A stretch of DNA of 64,000 nt from TMED78 sp036337035 (GTDB taxonomy: Bacteria > Pseudomonadota > Gammaproteobacteria > Steroidobacterales > Rariloculaceae), in assembly GCA_036337035.1 (NCBI GenBank), contig JAYZFC010000002.1, positions 124,001-188,000 on the forward strand, written 5' to 3'. The stretch's first letter is position 1; every line of letters begins with the position of its first letter. Positions 8,265-16,681 of this stretch are shown in pieces. Below the pieces are notes generated by a model. That model did no database searches. It was given only the letters and a program-made list of their open reading frames with translations, and was not told the origin of the DNA. The position numbers were made by a program, and so were the translations under genes.

Positions 8265-10685
8265 TTATTCTAAATTACGCGCGATCCTAAAACCAAGATC
8301 TTCTCTTGCATTATTCTCATAATATCTAAAAGAAAGTCTCAAATCTGTAATAGTTGCGCTTTTCCAGCTAGATCCTCTAATGACATGAAAGCTTCCTTCC
8401 TCTGGACCCAATGGATCAATATAAGTGATGTCATTATTCAATACTGGTATCTCCCAATAATCATGAATCCACTCTGCAACATTCCCACCTAGATCAAATA
8501 TACCAAAATTATTGGCAGGAAAACTTCCAGGAGGTGCTAAAACTTGAAAACTATCATTATAAGTAACTAGAGAAGGAGTTATGAGCTTATTAGACGAAAT
8601 ATCCGCAAAATTTCCTGATCTATCTGGTGGTGGTAAATTATTGCCCCAAGAATAAATCATTGGTGATTCGACTTGGGAGAATTTTGCAGCAAGTGCCCAT
8701 TCTGCTTCAGTTGGTAGACGATATCCATTTCTTAAGGGGATAACAGCTGTCCAGATCCCATTATCCTCTTCATAAACTGGCTGCAATCCATCACGAATAC
8801 TTAACCAATTTAAAAATTCTACAGCCTCTTCCCAAGTAAGCCTAACAACAGGGTATTCATCTAGATTGAGAGATATTCCTGAATATTCACCAGAATCATG
8901 GCTTTGTTTGAATTGTCTATATTCAAAATTAGTTACTTCCTTTGTTCCTAGATAAAAGGCTTTACTAATTTTTACTGATCGAAGCGTTTCATTTGATCTG
9001 CGGCCCTGCTCTCGTCTTGAAGAACCCATTTGAAAATCTCGGGGTGGTATTAAAACTAAATTTTGACCTAATGAAGTAATAATAGTCTTCTCATAACCAG
9101 ATCCTGTAATTGGATCTAATATCTCAAGGTCAATATCGATATTGCTTTTATATCCTGGAATTGGAACTATATCCATAAACTCACTCTTATATCCATCTTG
9201 CCTTATTTCAATTTTATGATTTATTGACATCAACTCAATTTCAAGTGGTGTACTGCCAATATTATTCCCATCAATAAATACTTGAGAAATGCTAGGATTA
9301 CTAGAAATTGAGACTAGTCCAAGTAGAGGAGTTAATCTATAAGAAAGTTGATTATCAATCCCGCCTTCAATGGGAACTAATTCAGTAATTCCTTGATATC
9401 CTGGTTTTGATAGTGATATCTCATAATCATCTTTAGGAGGCAAATTAATACTTATGGGGCTTCTGCCAACAAAATTTCCATTTATATTGATTACAACATC
9501 ATTAGGTTCTGTTGCTATCTCTAGCACTCCTTTAGCCTCTTCTAATTCTATTAAAGGAAGTGACTGAGATTTATTAGCAGAAATAAATATCCTATCGCTC
9601 CATTGATTATATCCACTTAAATCTAATGAAAGGAGATGTTCACCAGAAACTACTTCTAATTTAATTGGAGTAATACCCATGAATTGACTATCTAAAGAAA
9701 CACTAGCACCAATAGGCTCGCTTTTTATTTCTACCTCCGACCAATTAGGAACCAGATTAAAAGAAAATTCTTGTCTATTTCCTCCGCCGAGTATTTCTAT
9801 TTCCTCAATTTTTGGTAAATAGCGAGAGGATAATATTTCCAAGGAGTGGGTCCCTGTTGGTATCTCTAGATTAAAAATAGGAGATATACCGATATCATTT
9901 CCGTTAAGGCTAATAAGTGATTCAACCGCTGGATTTGTTTTTAAAGTTATAATTCCAGGAAGACGATCCATACTTAAAAAAAATGATTGATCCTGAGAAT
10001 CATCAACAATTATTTCAGTATCTAGATCATAATATTGATTTAAAGCAGCTTCAATTTTATGTTTTCCTGGCTGAAGCAAGTACCTATCACCAATCTTAAA
10101 TTTTAAGAATGTATCTGGAATATAAACAGAATCAGGTTGTGGTTCTATAACTAACTCAATAGACTTAGATGTAAAAGCAAACCAAGCCAAACAACCTAAA
10201 AAAAAGAAAGATAAATATAAAAAAATATTAGATTTGCTTATAGCGCTATTTTTATTGCTTCTAACATGGCCTATATCTGAACTAATATTAATAGGCTCTA
10301 CTATAATATCGTCTACCTTATTTTTATATGGGCTGCTCTCAACATTCCTTCTATATTCTTTAAAAATACTAATATCTAAATAAAGAGAATGATTTTCTAA
10401 TGAAGCATAAATTTTATTTTTTCCAAATGAAATAATATCTTTATTATTTATAGATATAGCTTCAGTTACTTTAACATCATTAATTAATAAGTTTTTAGTT
10501 TCGCTATTAGGCTGAATAAAAAAATTATTTTCTATAAATCCAATTTGAAAAAATCCATTCACATTTTCGAGATATATATCATGCAGATCTTTATCTCCTA
10601 TCTCAATTGGAAGATTTTCAGAATCAAATATTAGCTGTTTTCCTTTATAAAGAAGGACAATATTTCTATCTATTTTTTTATTCAT
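8265..10685 (-). CDS. FHA-like / PEGA-repeat / SUMF1-fold membrane protein
   Basis: An 806-residue protein with three parts. Residues about 1-105 resemble an FHA-type beta domain without the usual GR..S..H residues and would be cytoplasmic. A membrane helix lies at 153-171. Outside follow about five PEGA-like repeats (about 176-510), marked by motifs such as NGNDIGISPI, DSQFMGITPI, NGNFVGRSPI and DGNNIGSTPL. The C-terminal 250 residues are a formylglycine-generating-enzyme (SUMF1) fold with RLPTEAEWALAA, GGNVAEWIHDYW, RGSSWKS and GFRIAR. The paired active-site cysteines of true FGE are absent, so the domain is probably for binding rather than sulfatase activation. It likely joins the cytoplasm to cell-wall or outer components. 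Confidence 0.8.
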   Translation of the reverse strand: MNKKIDRNIVLLYKGKQLIFDSENLPIEIGDKDLHDIYLENVNGFFQIGFIENNFFIQPNSETKNLLINDVKVTEAISINNKDIISFGKNKIYASLENHSLYLDISIFKEYRRNVESSPYKNKVDDIIVEPINISSDIGHVRSNKNSAISKSNIFLYLSFFFLGCLAWFAFTSKSIELVIEPQPDSVYIPDTFLKFKIGDRYLLQPGKHKIEAALNQYYDLDTEIIVDDSQDQSFFLSMDRLPGIITLKTNPAVESLISLNGNDIGISPIFNLEIPTGTHSLEILSSRYLPKIEEIEILGGGNRQEFSFNLVPNWSEVEIKSEPIGASVSLDSQFMGITPIKLEVVSGEHLLSLDLSGYNQWSDRIFISANKSQSLPLIELEEAKGVLEIATEPNDVVININGNFVGRSPISINLPPKDDYEISLSKPGYQGITELVPIEGGIDNQLSYRLTPLLGLVSISSNPSISQVFIDGNNIGSTPLEIELMSINHKIEIRQDGYKSEFMDIVPIPGYKSNIDIDLEILDPITGSGYEKTIITSLGQNLVLIPPRDFQMGSSRREQGRRSNETLRSVKISKAFYLGTKEVTNFEYRQFKQSHDSGEYSGISLNLDEYPVVRLTWEEAVEFLNWLSIRDGLQPVYEEDNGIWTAVIPLRNGYRLPTEAEWALAAKFSQVESPMIYSWGNNLPPPDRSGNFADISSNKLITPSLVTYNDSFQVLAPPGSFPANNFGIFDLGGNVAEWIHDYWEIPVLNNDITYIDPLGPEEGSFHVIRGSSWKSATITDLRLSFRYYENNAREDLGFRIARNLE

Positions 10686-10695
10686 TCTTGATAAA

Positions 10696-12207
10696 TTAAA
10701 TTTCTTCTGTACATGAAACTAAAATTTGCATATTTTCTTTTTCTGGCAATACATCAAAATTTATTCTTACATCTCTGTAGCCATTACGATTTCCTACAAT
10801 AGTGTAATTACCGGGTCTTAGCTTGATCGTAATACTATCAAATCTACCTAATGAACCTTTACGATATAAAATAGTATTGGTAAGACCATCTGAATTAATA
10901 ACTATGTTAACTGGTGTAGAAGCAAGCTGAATTATTCTTTTTAGAGTATCTACTTGCTCGGTAATTCTTGTTCCAGCCTGATTTACAGATAATGCTTCTA
11001 ATAATATTACTTCAGCTTGCTCTAACACCTCATCATCAAATAAAAATCTTGGATTTTCTATAAGATTATTTAGTTTCTTATCAAGATCATCTCTTAATCT
11101 TGATCTCATTAAACCATTTTTTGCAAACTCTAAATTAGGATCAGTTCCTAAAATTGCCTCATATTGACTAATTGCATTCTCCCACAATTCTCTCCTTTCA
11201 AAAGCAAAAGCTCGAGCTTCGACCAACAATATTTCATCAAGCTTCTGGCCTTGTTCTGCTTGTAAAATTCCTATTTTAGCCTCTTCTGAATTTGACCGCA
11301 TTAATAATGCCTGACTAAAAAAATTATGGGCTTCATTAAAATCCTCTATTCCTAAAGATGAGTATCCATTAGATATTAAATTATCGAAAGTATTTTTCTC
11401 GATTGTCTCTAGAACTAAATTTAACTCATCTTTAGCCTGTTGCCATTCAGGATCTATTTCGAGAGCCTGCCTGTATAGCTCTGAAGAAGCTACATATTCT
11501 TCACTTAATTCCTTCTCTCTTGCTTGTTCAATAATCTCAAGAACTTCTGGTAAATTTTTAGCTCTAGCCAATCCATCCAAGGCAATAGAGTTATTCTCCT
11601 CAATCTTTAAAACTACCTCAAATTGATTACGAGCAGCTAGGTGATCGCCCACATCTAGTGCGTTATTTCCATAACTAATAGAAGCCTGAACAATTTTACT
11701 AGCATTCTCTAATAACTCTTCTCCTAAGGCTATAGCTCTTTCATATGAGTTTATAGCATCCTGGAAATTATCAGAAAGAAAAGCATCATCACCAAAGCTT
11801 ATTAAATCCAAATATATTAACCAATCATCATTAGCCCATATATCAGGAGATAAAATACTAATCTTGCTTTGTTGGCCTATAATATCTGACAGTAATTTTT
11901 CTGCAAAAGATCTTAGACGAATAATTTCTTCTTCTGTATAAAATTCTTCTGATTCATCTACTAAGCTATCTTTTAATATGCTGTTAGACAGAACTTTCTC
12001 AGTAGAATCATTATCGTTAGAAATAATTTTCGGTAAAAAGAAAAATACAAAAAATAATAACGCTAAAAGAAAAAATATAGCTAAATAATATTTATAATAA
12101 ATAGCTAATGAATTGTCTTTAGTAGATAAACTATTTTTACCTATACTAGGCTTAACTTCGATGATTGATTTATTTCGAAGGTTCTTTTTTTTAGAGTTAT
12201 TCTTCAA
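10696..12207 (-). CDS. Membrane-anchored TPR protein with C-terminal PEGA-like domain
   Basis: A 503-residue protein with a basic, Ser/Lys-rich cytoplasmic tail, one membrane helix (about 39-59) and a large periplasmic region of TPR-like helical repeats (about 140-370). Repeat motifs include FQDAINSYERAIALGEELL, YVASSELYRQALEIDP and WENAISQYEAILGTDPN. The last 70 residues (TIKLRPGNYTIVGNRNGYRD) resemble a PEGA domain. The start is a TTG at 12207 overlapping the end of the preceding lipoprotein gene, consistent with coupling. It is probably a scaffold in the same envelope complex as its neighbours. No specific family name can be given. Confidence 0.75.
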   Translation of the reverse strand: MKNNSKKKNLRNKSIIEVKPSIGKNSLSTKDNSLAIYYKYYLAIFFLLALLFFVFFFLPKIISNDNDSTEKVLSNSILKDSLVDESEEFYTEEEIIRLRSFAEKLLSDIIGQQSKISILSPDIWANDDWLIYLDLISFGDDAFLSDNFQDAINSYERAIALGEELLENASKIVQASISYGNNALDVGDHLAARNQFEVVLKIEENNSIALDGLARAKNLPEVLEIIEQAREKELSEEYVASSELYRQALEIDPEWQQAKDELNLVLETIEKNTFDNLISNGYSSLGIEDFNEAHNFFSQALLMRSNSEEAKIGILQAEQGQKLDEILLVEARAFAFERRELWENAISQYEAILGTDPNLEFAKNGLMRSRLRDDLDKKLNNLIENPRFLFDDEVLEQAEVILLEALSVNQAGTRITEQVDTLKRIIQLASTPVNIVINSDGLTNTILYRKGSLGRFDSITIKLRPGNYTIVGNRNGYRDVRINFDVLPEKENMQILVSCTEEI

Positions 12208-13432
12208 AATTATCTAAAGGATCAATAAATATATCAACATCTGACTCAAAACCTGTCTCAGATTTATATAATTCTAACAAGAGATCCTTCCACTCCTGAT
12301 ATTGAGCATCAGCTGTCCCAGTTAAACGATGTTGAGTCCCCTCAATTTGAATAACCATTGGCATCACCTCATCATCAAAACTTAGTGATAATTCCTCAAG
12401 TGTCTGGGTATGCAAGCGCTTCTCCTCTCTTCTTACTCCTGCAGACTTTATCATTTCAACACCTGTATACATCATAGTATCTCTTATCACCCTGCTATTA
12501 AAATCACCATCACTATTGGAGTCATAAACTATAGAAGCAACTATAGTTGCTACTCCAATACCAGTTCTCCACCTACTTGACGATTCTAGCTCTTTTATGG
12601 CAATTGACTCTTCTCTAGAATATTCTCTCCATCCATCATATGACTCTGTTGAATTATTATAAAAACCAACATAGTGCTCATTAAGAGTCTCAATAAATGC
12701 ATGCTCTCTATCTCTAGCTCTCTGAATTCTATTAAACTGTGGATCATCTACAGAAGGCAAGCGATTAATTGATATTCTACCTCTACTATTGTTTAAATAT
12801 CCCTGAAAAGACTCCGGACTAATTTCTTCTGCAAACCTTAATTCTGTAATTCTCCTAATATTTTTACCCTCTCCTGGCTCAAGCCTTACCTGTAGAACAG
12901 CAAGATCATTTGCAATTCTATTAAAAATATCTTGATATGGGTCTTTATCAGGATAAATATTTCTATTGAAAGCTCCAGCTGCAGTAAACATTTGATAATT
13001 TCTCTTAAGCCAAGTTCTGCCTGAAGCATCTACGGCATGAATATCTAGACTAACCCTATCACCATCTGAATGTAATATTTTTCCCATTATCTCAAGATCT
13101 GCAATGAGTGATCTATCTGGAGTCACCCAAACTGAACCCCAATAACCACTATTTTGGAGCGTATCCCTAAGATGAGTAGCCATATATCTAGATTCTGTTC
13201 TTCTTATATGAACAAATGTACCTTCATTAATAAGCTCTTCAAGTAATTCCTTATCTATTTCTCCTTCAGGAACACCAGAGTCAAATAATACAATCGATAC
13301 ATCTAATAAATCTTCCTCATTTATACTGTTGATAGAAGAGTTTAATGAAACTTGATGAGGTATACGAACTTCATTTGATCCGCAACCAAACAAAAATAAT
13401 AAAAAAAGGAATAATGTCGTTCTATGTATCAT
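12197..13432 (-). CDS. Outer-membrane-type lipoprotein of the VWA-channel cluster
   Basis: A 411-residue lipoprotein. The signal peptide ends LLFLFGC, giving a lipidated Cys at about residue 17; Gly-Ser-Asn follow the Cys rather than Asp at +2, so sorting to the outer membrane is plausible. The first half (SIVLFDSGVPEG, RYMATHLRDTL, GSVWVTPD, ADLEIMGKILHSDGD) looks like a LpoB/CsgG-like alpha/beta domain that compares strengths of lipoprotein-type assemblies, but this is a weak impression. The rest has no recognised domain. It overlaps the next gene in the run by 11 bases. The function is unknown; genomic context places it with the envelope complex. Confidence 0.72.
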   Translation of the reverse strand: MIHRTTLFLFLLFLFGCGSNEVRIPHQVSLNSSINSINEEDLLDVSIVLFDSGVPEGEIDKELLEELINEGTFVHIRRTESRYMATHLRDTLQNSGYWGSVWVTPDRSLIADLEIMGKILHSDGDRVSLDIHAVDASGRTWLKRNYQMFTAAGAFNRNIYPDKDPYQDIFNRIANDLAVLQVRLEPGEGKNIRRITELRFAEEISPESFQGYLNNSRGRISINRLPSVDDPQFNRIQRARDREHAFIETLNEHYVGFYNNSTESYDGWREYSREESIAIKELESSSRWRTGIGVATIVASIVYDSNSDGDFNSRVIRDTMMYTGVEMIKSAGVRREEKRLHTQTLEELSLSFDDEVMPMVIQIEGTQHRLTGTADAQYQEWKDLLLELYKSETGFESDVDIFIDPLDNFEE

Positions 13433-13437
13433 ATTTA

Positions 13438-14475
13438 CTACTGCCTAAGTATTATGTTCTTATACTGGTTGTACTCATCCCACAAAGCAGCACGTAAAAA
13501 TGGATCTTCCTCTTCTGTAGCTGCTTCACATAGTTGTCTTGCAACCTTATCCTCGTCTTCACAACCCTCAACTGTATTATTAATATCATCTTCATCATTT
13601 CCAGAAATACCTATAACTGGAGAAGCGCCTCTTGATTCACTACTACCTTCTTGTCCCACTCCTGGTATTCCTGAATTAGCTGGTATCTGGGAAGATGGAT
13701 CTGAAGAGCTACCTATTGAACTTGCTGAACCAAAAGCTTGATCTGCTGCTGAACCTATCCCAGAGCTTGCTATTGCCTCTCTTTCGGCACCTATAATTGA
13801 ATCAAACTCTTCTAAAGATTGGTTAAAAACATCTTCAGCACTAGAGCCTATAGTACCTATTCCACTATTTGATTCGCCAAACATTCCTGAATCTGGATTT
13901 GATGGATATTGTCCTTGCATGCCTTGTTGACCTTGCTGGCCTTGCATGCCTTGCTGGCCTTGTTGATTACCTTGTTGACCTTGCATGCCTTGTTGACCTT
14001 GTTGACCTTGCTGGCCTTGCATGCCTTGCTGGCCTTGTTGGCCTTGTTGACCTTGCATGCCTTGCTGGCCTTGTTGACCTTGCATACCTTGTTGACCTTG
14101 CATGCCTTGCTGGCCTTGTTGGCCTTGCATGCCTTGCTGGCCTTGTTGACCTTGCATGCCTTGCATACCTTGTTGGCCTTGTTGGCCTTGTTGACCTTGT
14201 TGGCCTTGTTGACCTTGTTGGCCTTGTTGACCTTGTTGGCCTTGTTGACCTTGCATGCCTTGTTGGCCTTGTTGACCTTGTTGACCTTGCATGCCTTGTT
14301 GGCCTTGTTGACCTTGTTGGCCTTGTTGACCTTGCATGCCTTGTTGGCCTTGTTGGCCACCTTGTTGGCCACCTTGTTGGCCCTGACTCTGGCTTGGCAT
14401 CTGCTGTGTTGCGCAACCAAATATTGCAAATAAACAGATAAATACAAAGAGATTGATATTCTTATACATATTCAT
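13438..14475 (-). CDS. Lipoprotein with long collagen-like Gly-Gln-Gln/Gly-Met-Gln repeat
   Basis: First gene of the nine-gene leftward run. The signal peptide ends with AIFGC (Cys about residue 21). Residues about 29-190 are almost only Gly, Gln and Met in triplets GQQ and GMQ, with about 44 uninterrupted triplets, so Gly is at every third position as in collagen. No proline is present in the repeat. The last 150 residues are Ser/Gly-rich, then acidic with two cysteines and end DEYNQYKNIILRQ, which looks like a conserved tail. The protein is probably a surface or periplasmic low-complexity linker. The antisense and other-frame open stretches over the repeat are artefacts of the repetitive DNA. 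Confidence 0.82.
   Translation of the reverse strand: MNMYKNINLFVFICLFAIFGCATQQMPSQSQGQQGGQQGGQQGQQGMQGQQGQQGQQGQQGMQGQQGQQGQQGMQGQQGQQGQQGQQGQQGQQGQQGQQGQQGMQGMQGQQGQQGMQGQQGQQGMQGQQGMQGQQGQQGMQGQQGQQGQQGMQGQQGQQGQQGMQGQQGNQQGQQGMQGQQGQQGMQGQYPSNPDSGMFGESNSGIGTIGSSAEDVFNQSLEEFDSIIGAEREAIASSGIGSAADQAFGSASSIGSSSDPSSQIPANSGIPGVGQEGSSESRGASPVIGISGNDEDDINNTVEGCEDEDKVARQLCEAATEEEDPFLRAALWDEYNQYKNIILRQ
13909..14391 (-). repeat. In-frame 9-base tandem repeat coding Gly-X-Gln triplets
   Basis: Nearly 480 bases made of 9-base units coding GQQ or GMQ. On the + strand they read as variants of TTGTTGGCC, TTGTTGACC and TTGCATGCC. Units are degenerate at the third codon position, so this is not a perfectly homogenised microsatellite. 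It lies entirely inside the lipoprotein gene and keeps frame. Such arrays can change length by slippage or recombination, always in steps of three residues. Confidence 0.9.
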
Positions 14476-14616
14476 ATTTTAACATTTTCCCAGTAACTAC
14501 AACGTATAATATACCTTACCGTTGACTAAAAAAAATCTAAATAATAAATATTTGTAATATTTTATGGTATGTAATTAAAAAAATCTCATATAAACTGAAA
14601 TTAAATTATAACTTTC

Positions 14617-15255
14617 TTATCTTTGCCTAACGCTACTATCTACTCCGGTATAACGGATGCTTTTCCCATTTTCATCAAGAAATTCTAATGACTGATTAAA
14701 AAAGCTTGGAGGATAGCCCTCAGGAGATCTTCCTTCAAGGATATATAAATAATTATTATTAATATTATCTTGATTTGAATGGAAATAAATTCCAATATGA
14801 GAGATTGAATTATCTGCATTTATTGTGTGCAATTGATGCCCATTTATAAAATTAATATGTCCCCAAGCATCATGGGTTATATCTACTCCTCTTGATCTAA
14901 TATTGCTAGCAGCATAGGCAATAGAACCTTTTCGATCATAAATTGCTAATCCAGGGTAATCATCTGTGCCTAGAACATCTGAAAGTTGGCTATATGCCAC
15001 ACTTTCATCTAAATTATAATTAACAGCAGTTAATGAATAAAAGTGATTATTATGCTCTGCTGTATAGACTCTACCTGGATAAAAACCTCCCCATTCTGAA
15101 GCATATATTATTTCCTCTATCTCTGGTTCATTAGGAAAGTTGACTGAAAAAAACCATTCTTCATCAGAATAATTAAACCAATCCTGTGATAAAGATTTTC
15201 CGAAAGCAAAAAGAGTAATCAGAAAAGCTGTAAAAAAAATATTTATCTTAATCAT
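14617..15255 (-). CDS. Exported protein of unknown function
   Basis: A 212-residue protein with a clear Sec signal peptide (hydrophobic stretch to about residue 23, cleavage near KSLSQ). The mature part starts DWFNYSDEEWFFSVNFPNEP, a pattern seen in small periplasmic proteins that begin with a strand-rich domain, but no family is recognised. The ATG at 15255 is preferred; a TTG at 15261 extends it by two codons and overlaps the upstream stop. It follows the cystathionine lyase gene directly, so they may share a transcript, though no functional link is apparent. Confidence 0.75.
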   Translation of the reverse strand: MIKINIFFTAFLITLFAFGKSLSQDWFNYSDEEWFFSVNFPNEPEIEEIIYASEWGGFYPGRVYTAEHNNHFYSLTAVNYNLDESVAYSQLSDVLGTDDYPGLAIYDRKGSIAYAASNIRSRGVDITHDAWGHINFINGHQLHTINADNSISHIGIYFHSNQDNINNNYLYILEGRSPEGYPPSFFNQSLEFLDENGKSIRYTGVDSSVRQR

Positions 15256-15257
15256 AA

Positions 15258-16436
15258 TCAAAAAATTGTATCAAATGATTTCTTTAAATCTAAAATTAAA
15301 TCATCTATGTGTTCTAAACCTATTGATAGTCTTATTGTACTTTCAATTATACCAGATAACTCAACTTCTTTTTTAATAAAGTCTTTAGTAAAAAAAAGAT
15401 GGGCTGGAATCGCTAGTGATTCAGGTGACCCCAAGCTTGAAGCAGTTATAAATAGCTTCAATGAATCAATAAAATTCCATGCCTTGTCTTTATTACAATC
15501 TAAATGAAAAGTAACAACCCCTCCGTATCCTCTCATCTGCTTCTTCGCTAAATCATATCCATCATCTTCCTCTAATCCTGGATAGAATACTTTTATTACT
15601 TCAGGCCTATTATTTAAAAAATGTGCTATCTTTATTGCATTAGATTCATGCTTATCTATTCTCAGATGATAAGTTTTTAGCCCTCTCATAATTAAGTAAG
15701 CAGTATTTGGATCAAGAGTTGAGCCCATACTAACTGCTAAACCTTTTAACTTTTTTATATTTTTCTCTGAAGAGATAACAGCACCACCCATAACATCTCC
15801 ATGACCACTAGCATACTTTGTTAAGCTATGAACAAAATAATCTATTCCAAATTGTCCATGATTATGGAGTCCTGCCCAAGTATTATCCATAATAGTGACT
15901 ACTGAATTCTTCTTTGCTATTAAACAAATTTCTTCGATATCAGGAATTTGTAGCATAGGGTTAGTAGGAGATTCAAAAATTAATAGTTTTACTTCATCTT
16001 TCGAGAGAGATTTTTTAATTGATTGGATATCTTTTATGCTATGAGCTATAGAATTAATTCCAAAATTTTTAAGGAATTTCTTTAGCATTACTCTAGTAGG
16101 CTGATAACTTTCTATAAAATATAAAACAGAATCTCCAGACTTCAAGTTACCGAGAAGAGATAACCAGATTGCAGCCATCCCAGATGATACGCAAATTGAA
16201 TCATCTCTACCCTGTAAGTCTGCTAACATAAATTCTAACTGTCTTATCGTTGGATTAGATACTCGACTATATTCAAATCCATCAGCTAAAGACTTCTCCT
16301 CTAGAGACTCTTTTAATGAAGGAAAAGAAAATTTAACTGATTGATAAATAGGACTAATTAGGGATTCATTGCCATCTTGTAACTCTATTTTCTTCTCATG
16401 TATTAGCCTTGTATCGCGTTTCATTAATTTAACCAT
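15258..16436 (-). CDS. Cystathionine beta-lyase / gamma-synthase family PLP enzyme
   Basis: A 392-residue Cys/Met-metabolism PLP enzyme of the trans-sulfuration family. Visible signatures are YSRVSNPTIRQLE, ESPTNPML, the DNTWAG segment and the PLP lysine in HSLTKYASGHGDVMGG. The C-terminal ASSLGSPESLAIPAH and IRLSIGLEHIDDL segments are typical. DNTWAG and the GLEHIDDL ending recall MetC-type beta-lyases, which cleave cystathionine to homocysteine, pyruvate and ammonia, but MetB activity cannot be excluded. A sulfur amino acid role fits the SAM-cycle genes some 4 kb away. Confidence 0.85.
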   Translation of the reverse strand: MVKLMKRDTRLIHEKKIELQDGNESLISPIYQSVKFSFPSLKESLEEKSLADGFEYSRVSNPTIRQLEFMLADLQGRDDSICVSSGMAAIWLSLLGNLKSGDSVLYFIESYQPTRVMLKKFLKNFGINSIAHSIKDIQSIKKSLSKDEVKLLIFESPTNPMLQIPDIEEICLIAKKNSVVTIMDNTWAGLHNHGQFGIDYFVHSLTKYASGHGDVMGGAVISSEKNIKKLKGLAVSMGSTLDPNTAYLIMRGLKTYHLRIDKHESNAIKIAHFLNNRPEVIKVFYPGLEEDDGYDLAKKQMRGYGGVVTFHLDCNKDKAWNFIDSLKLFITASSLGSPESLAIPAHLFFTKDFIKKEVELSGIIESTIRLSIGLEHIDDLILDLKKSFDTIF

Positions 16437-16480
16437 AATTATATTTAGATAAGATTATCATTATATAATAATATAAAGAC

Positions 16481-16513
16481 TGATAATAAAATATTACAAT
16501 TATTTTATTATCA
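16481..16513. repeat. 13-bp perfect AT-rich inverted repeat
   Basis: Positions 16481-16493 (TGATAATAAAATA) are the exact reverse complement of 16501-16513, separated by seven bases. It lies between the divergent cystathionine enzyme gene and a small membrane-protein gene. It could be a regulator-binding palindrome, or merely chance in AT-rich DNA. No U-run follows, so a terminator is unlikely. Confidence 0.45.
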
Positions 16514-16538
16514 TATTATCAATAAAAGGGGGTATTTA

Positions 16539-16673
16539 ATGATTAAAAAAATTAGCTTATTAATAATTGTTATAGGTATATTAATAGAAATCATATCTCC
16601 AATTAATGATATTGGAGTAATTATTGCCTCTATAGGTATCATGATTTATGTATATAAGTTCTATAAAAAATAA
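16539..16673 (+). CDS. Small hydrophobic membrane protein (44 aa)
   Basis: A 44-residue protein, mostly Ile/Val/Leu, with two short hydrophobic segments split by SPINDIG, and a basic C-terminal KFYKK. A strong purine-rich ribosome site (AAAAGGGGG) sits about six bases before the ATG, which is unusual in this AT-rich DNA and is the main support. It ends eight bases before the multihaem cytochrome gene and may be in its transcript. No family is recognised. Confidence 0.5.
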   Translation: MIKKISLLIIVIGILIEIISPINDIGVIIASIGIMIYVYKFYKK

Positions 16674-16681
16674 ATCGTTCT

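Noticed and set aside
8265..9100. Sulfatase-activating formylglycine enzyme
   Set aside because: The paired active-site cysteines are not in the RGSSWKS region, and no sulfatase is nearby.
13909..14391. Possible CRISPR array
   Set aside because: The repeats are contiguous 9-base coding units with no spacers.
13857..14447. Four long open frames in other frames and on the opposite strand over the lipoprotein repeat
   Set aside because: They arise from the repeated 9-base unit and give meaningless Leu/Ala-, Lys/Asn- or Arg/Pro/Thr-type repeats without starts or signals; only the Gly-Gln frame has a signal peptide and lipobox.
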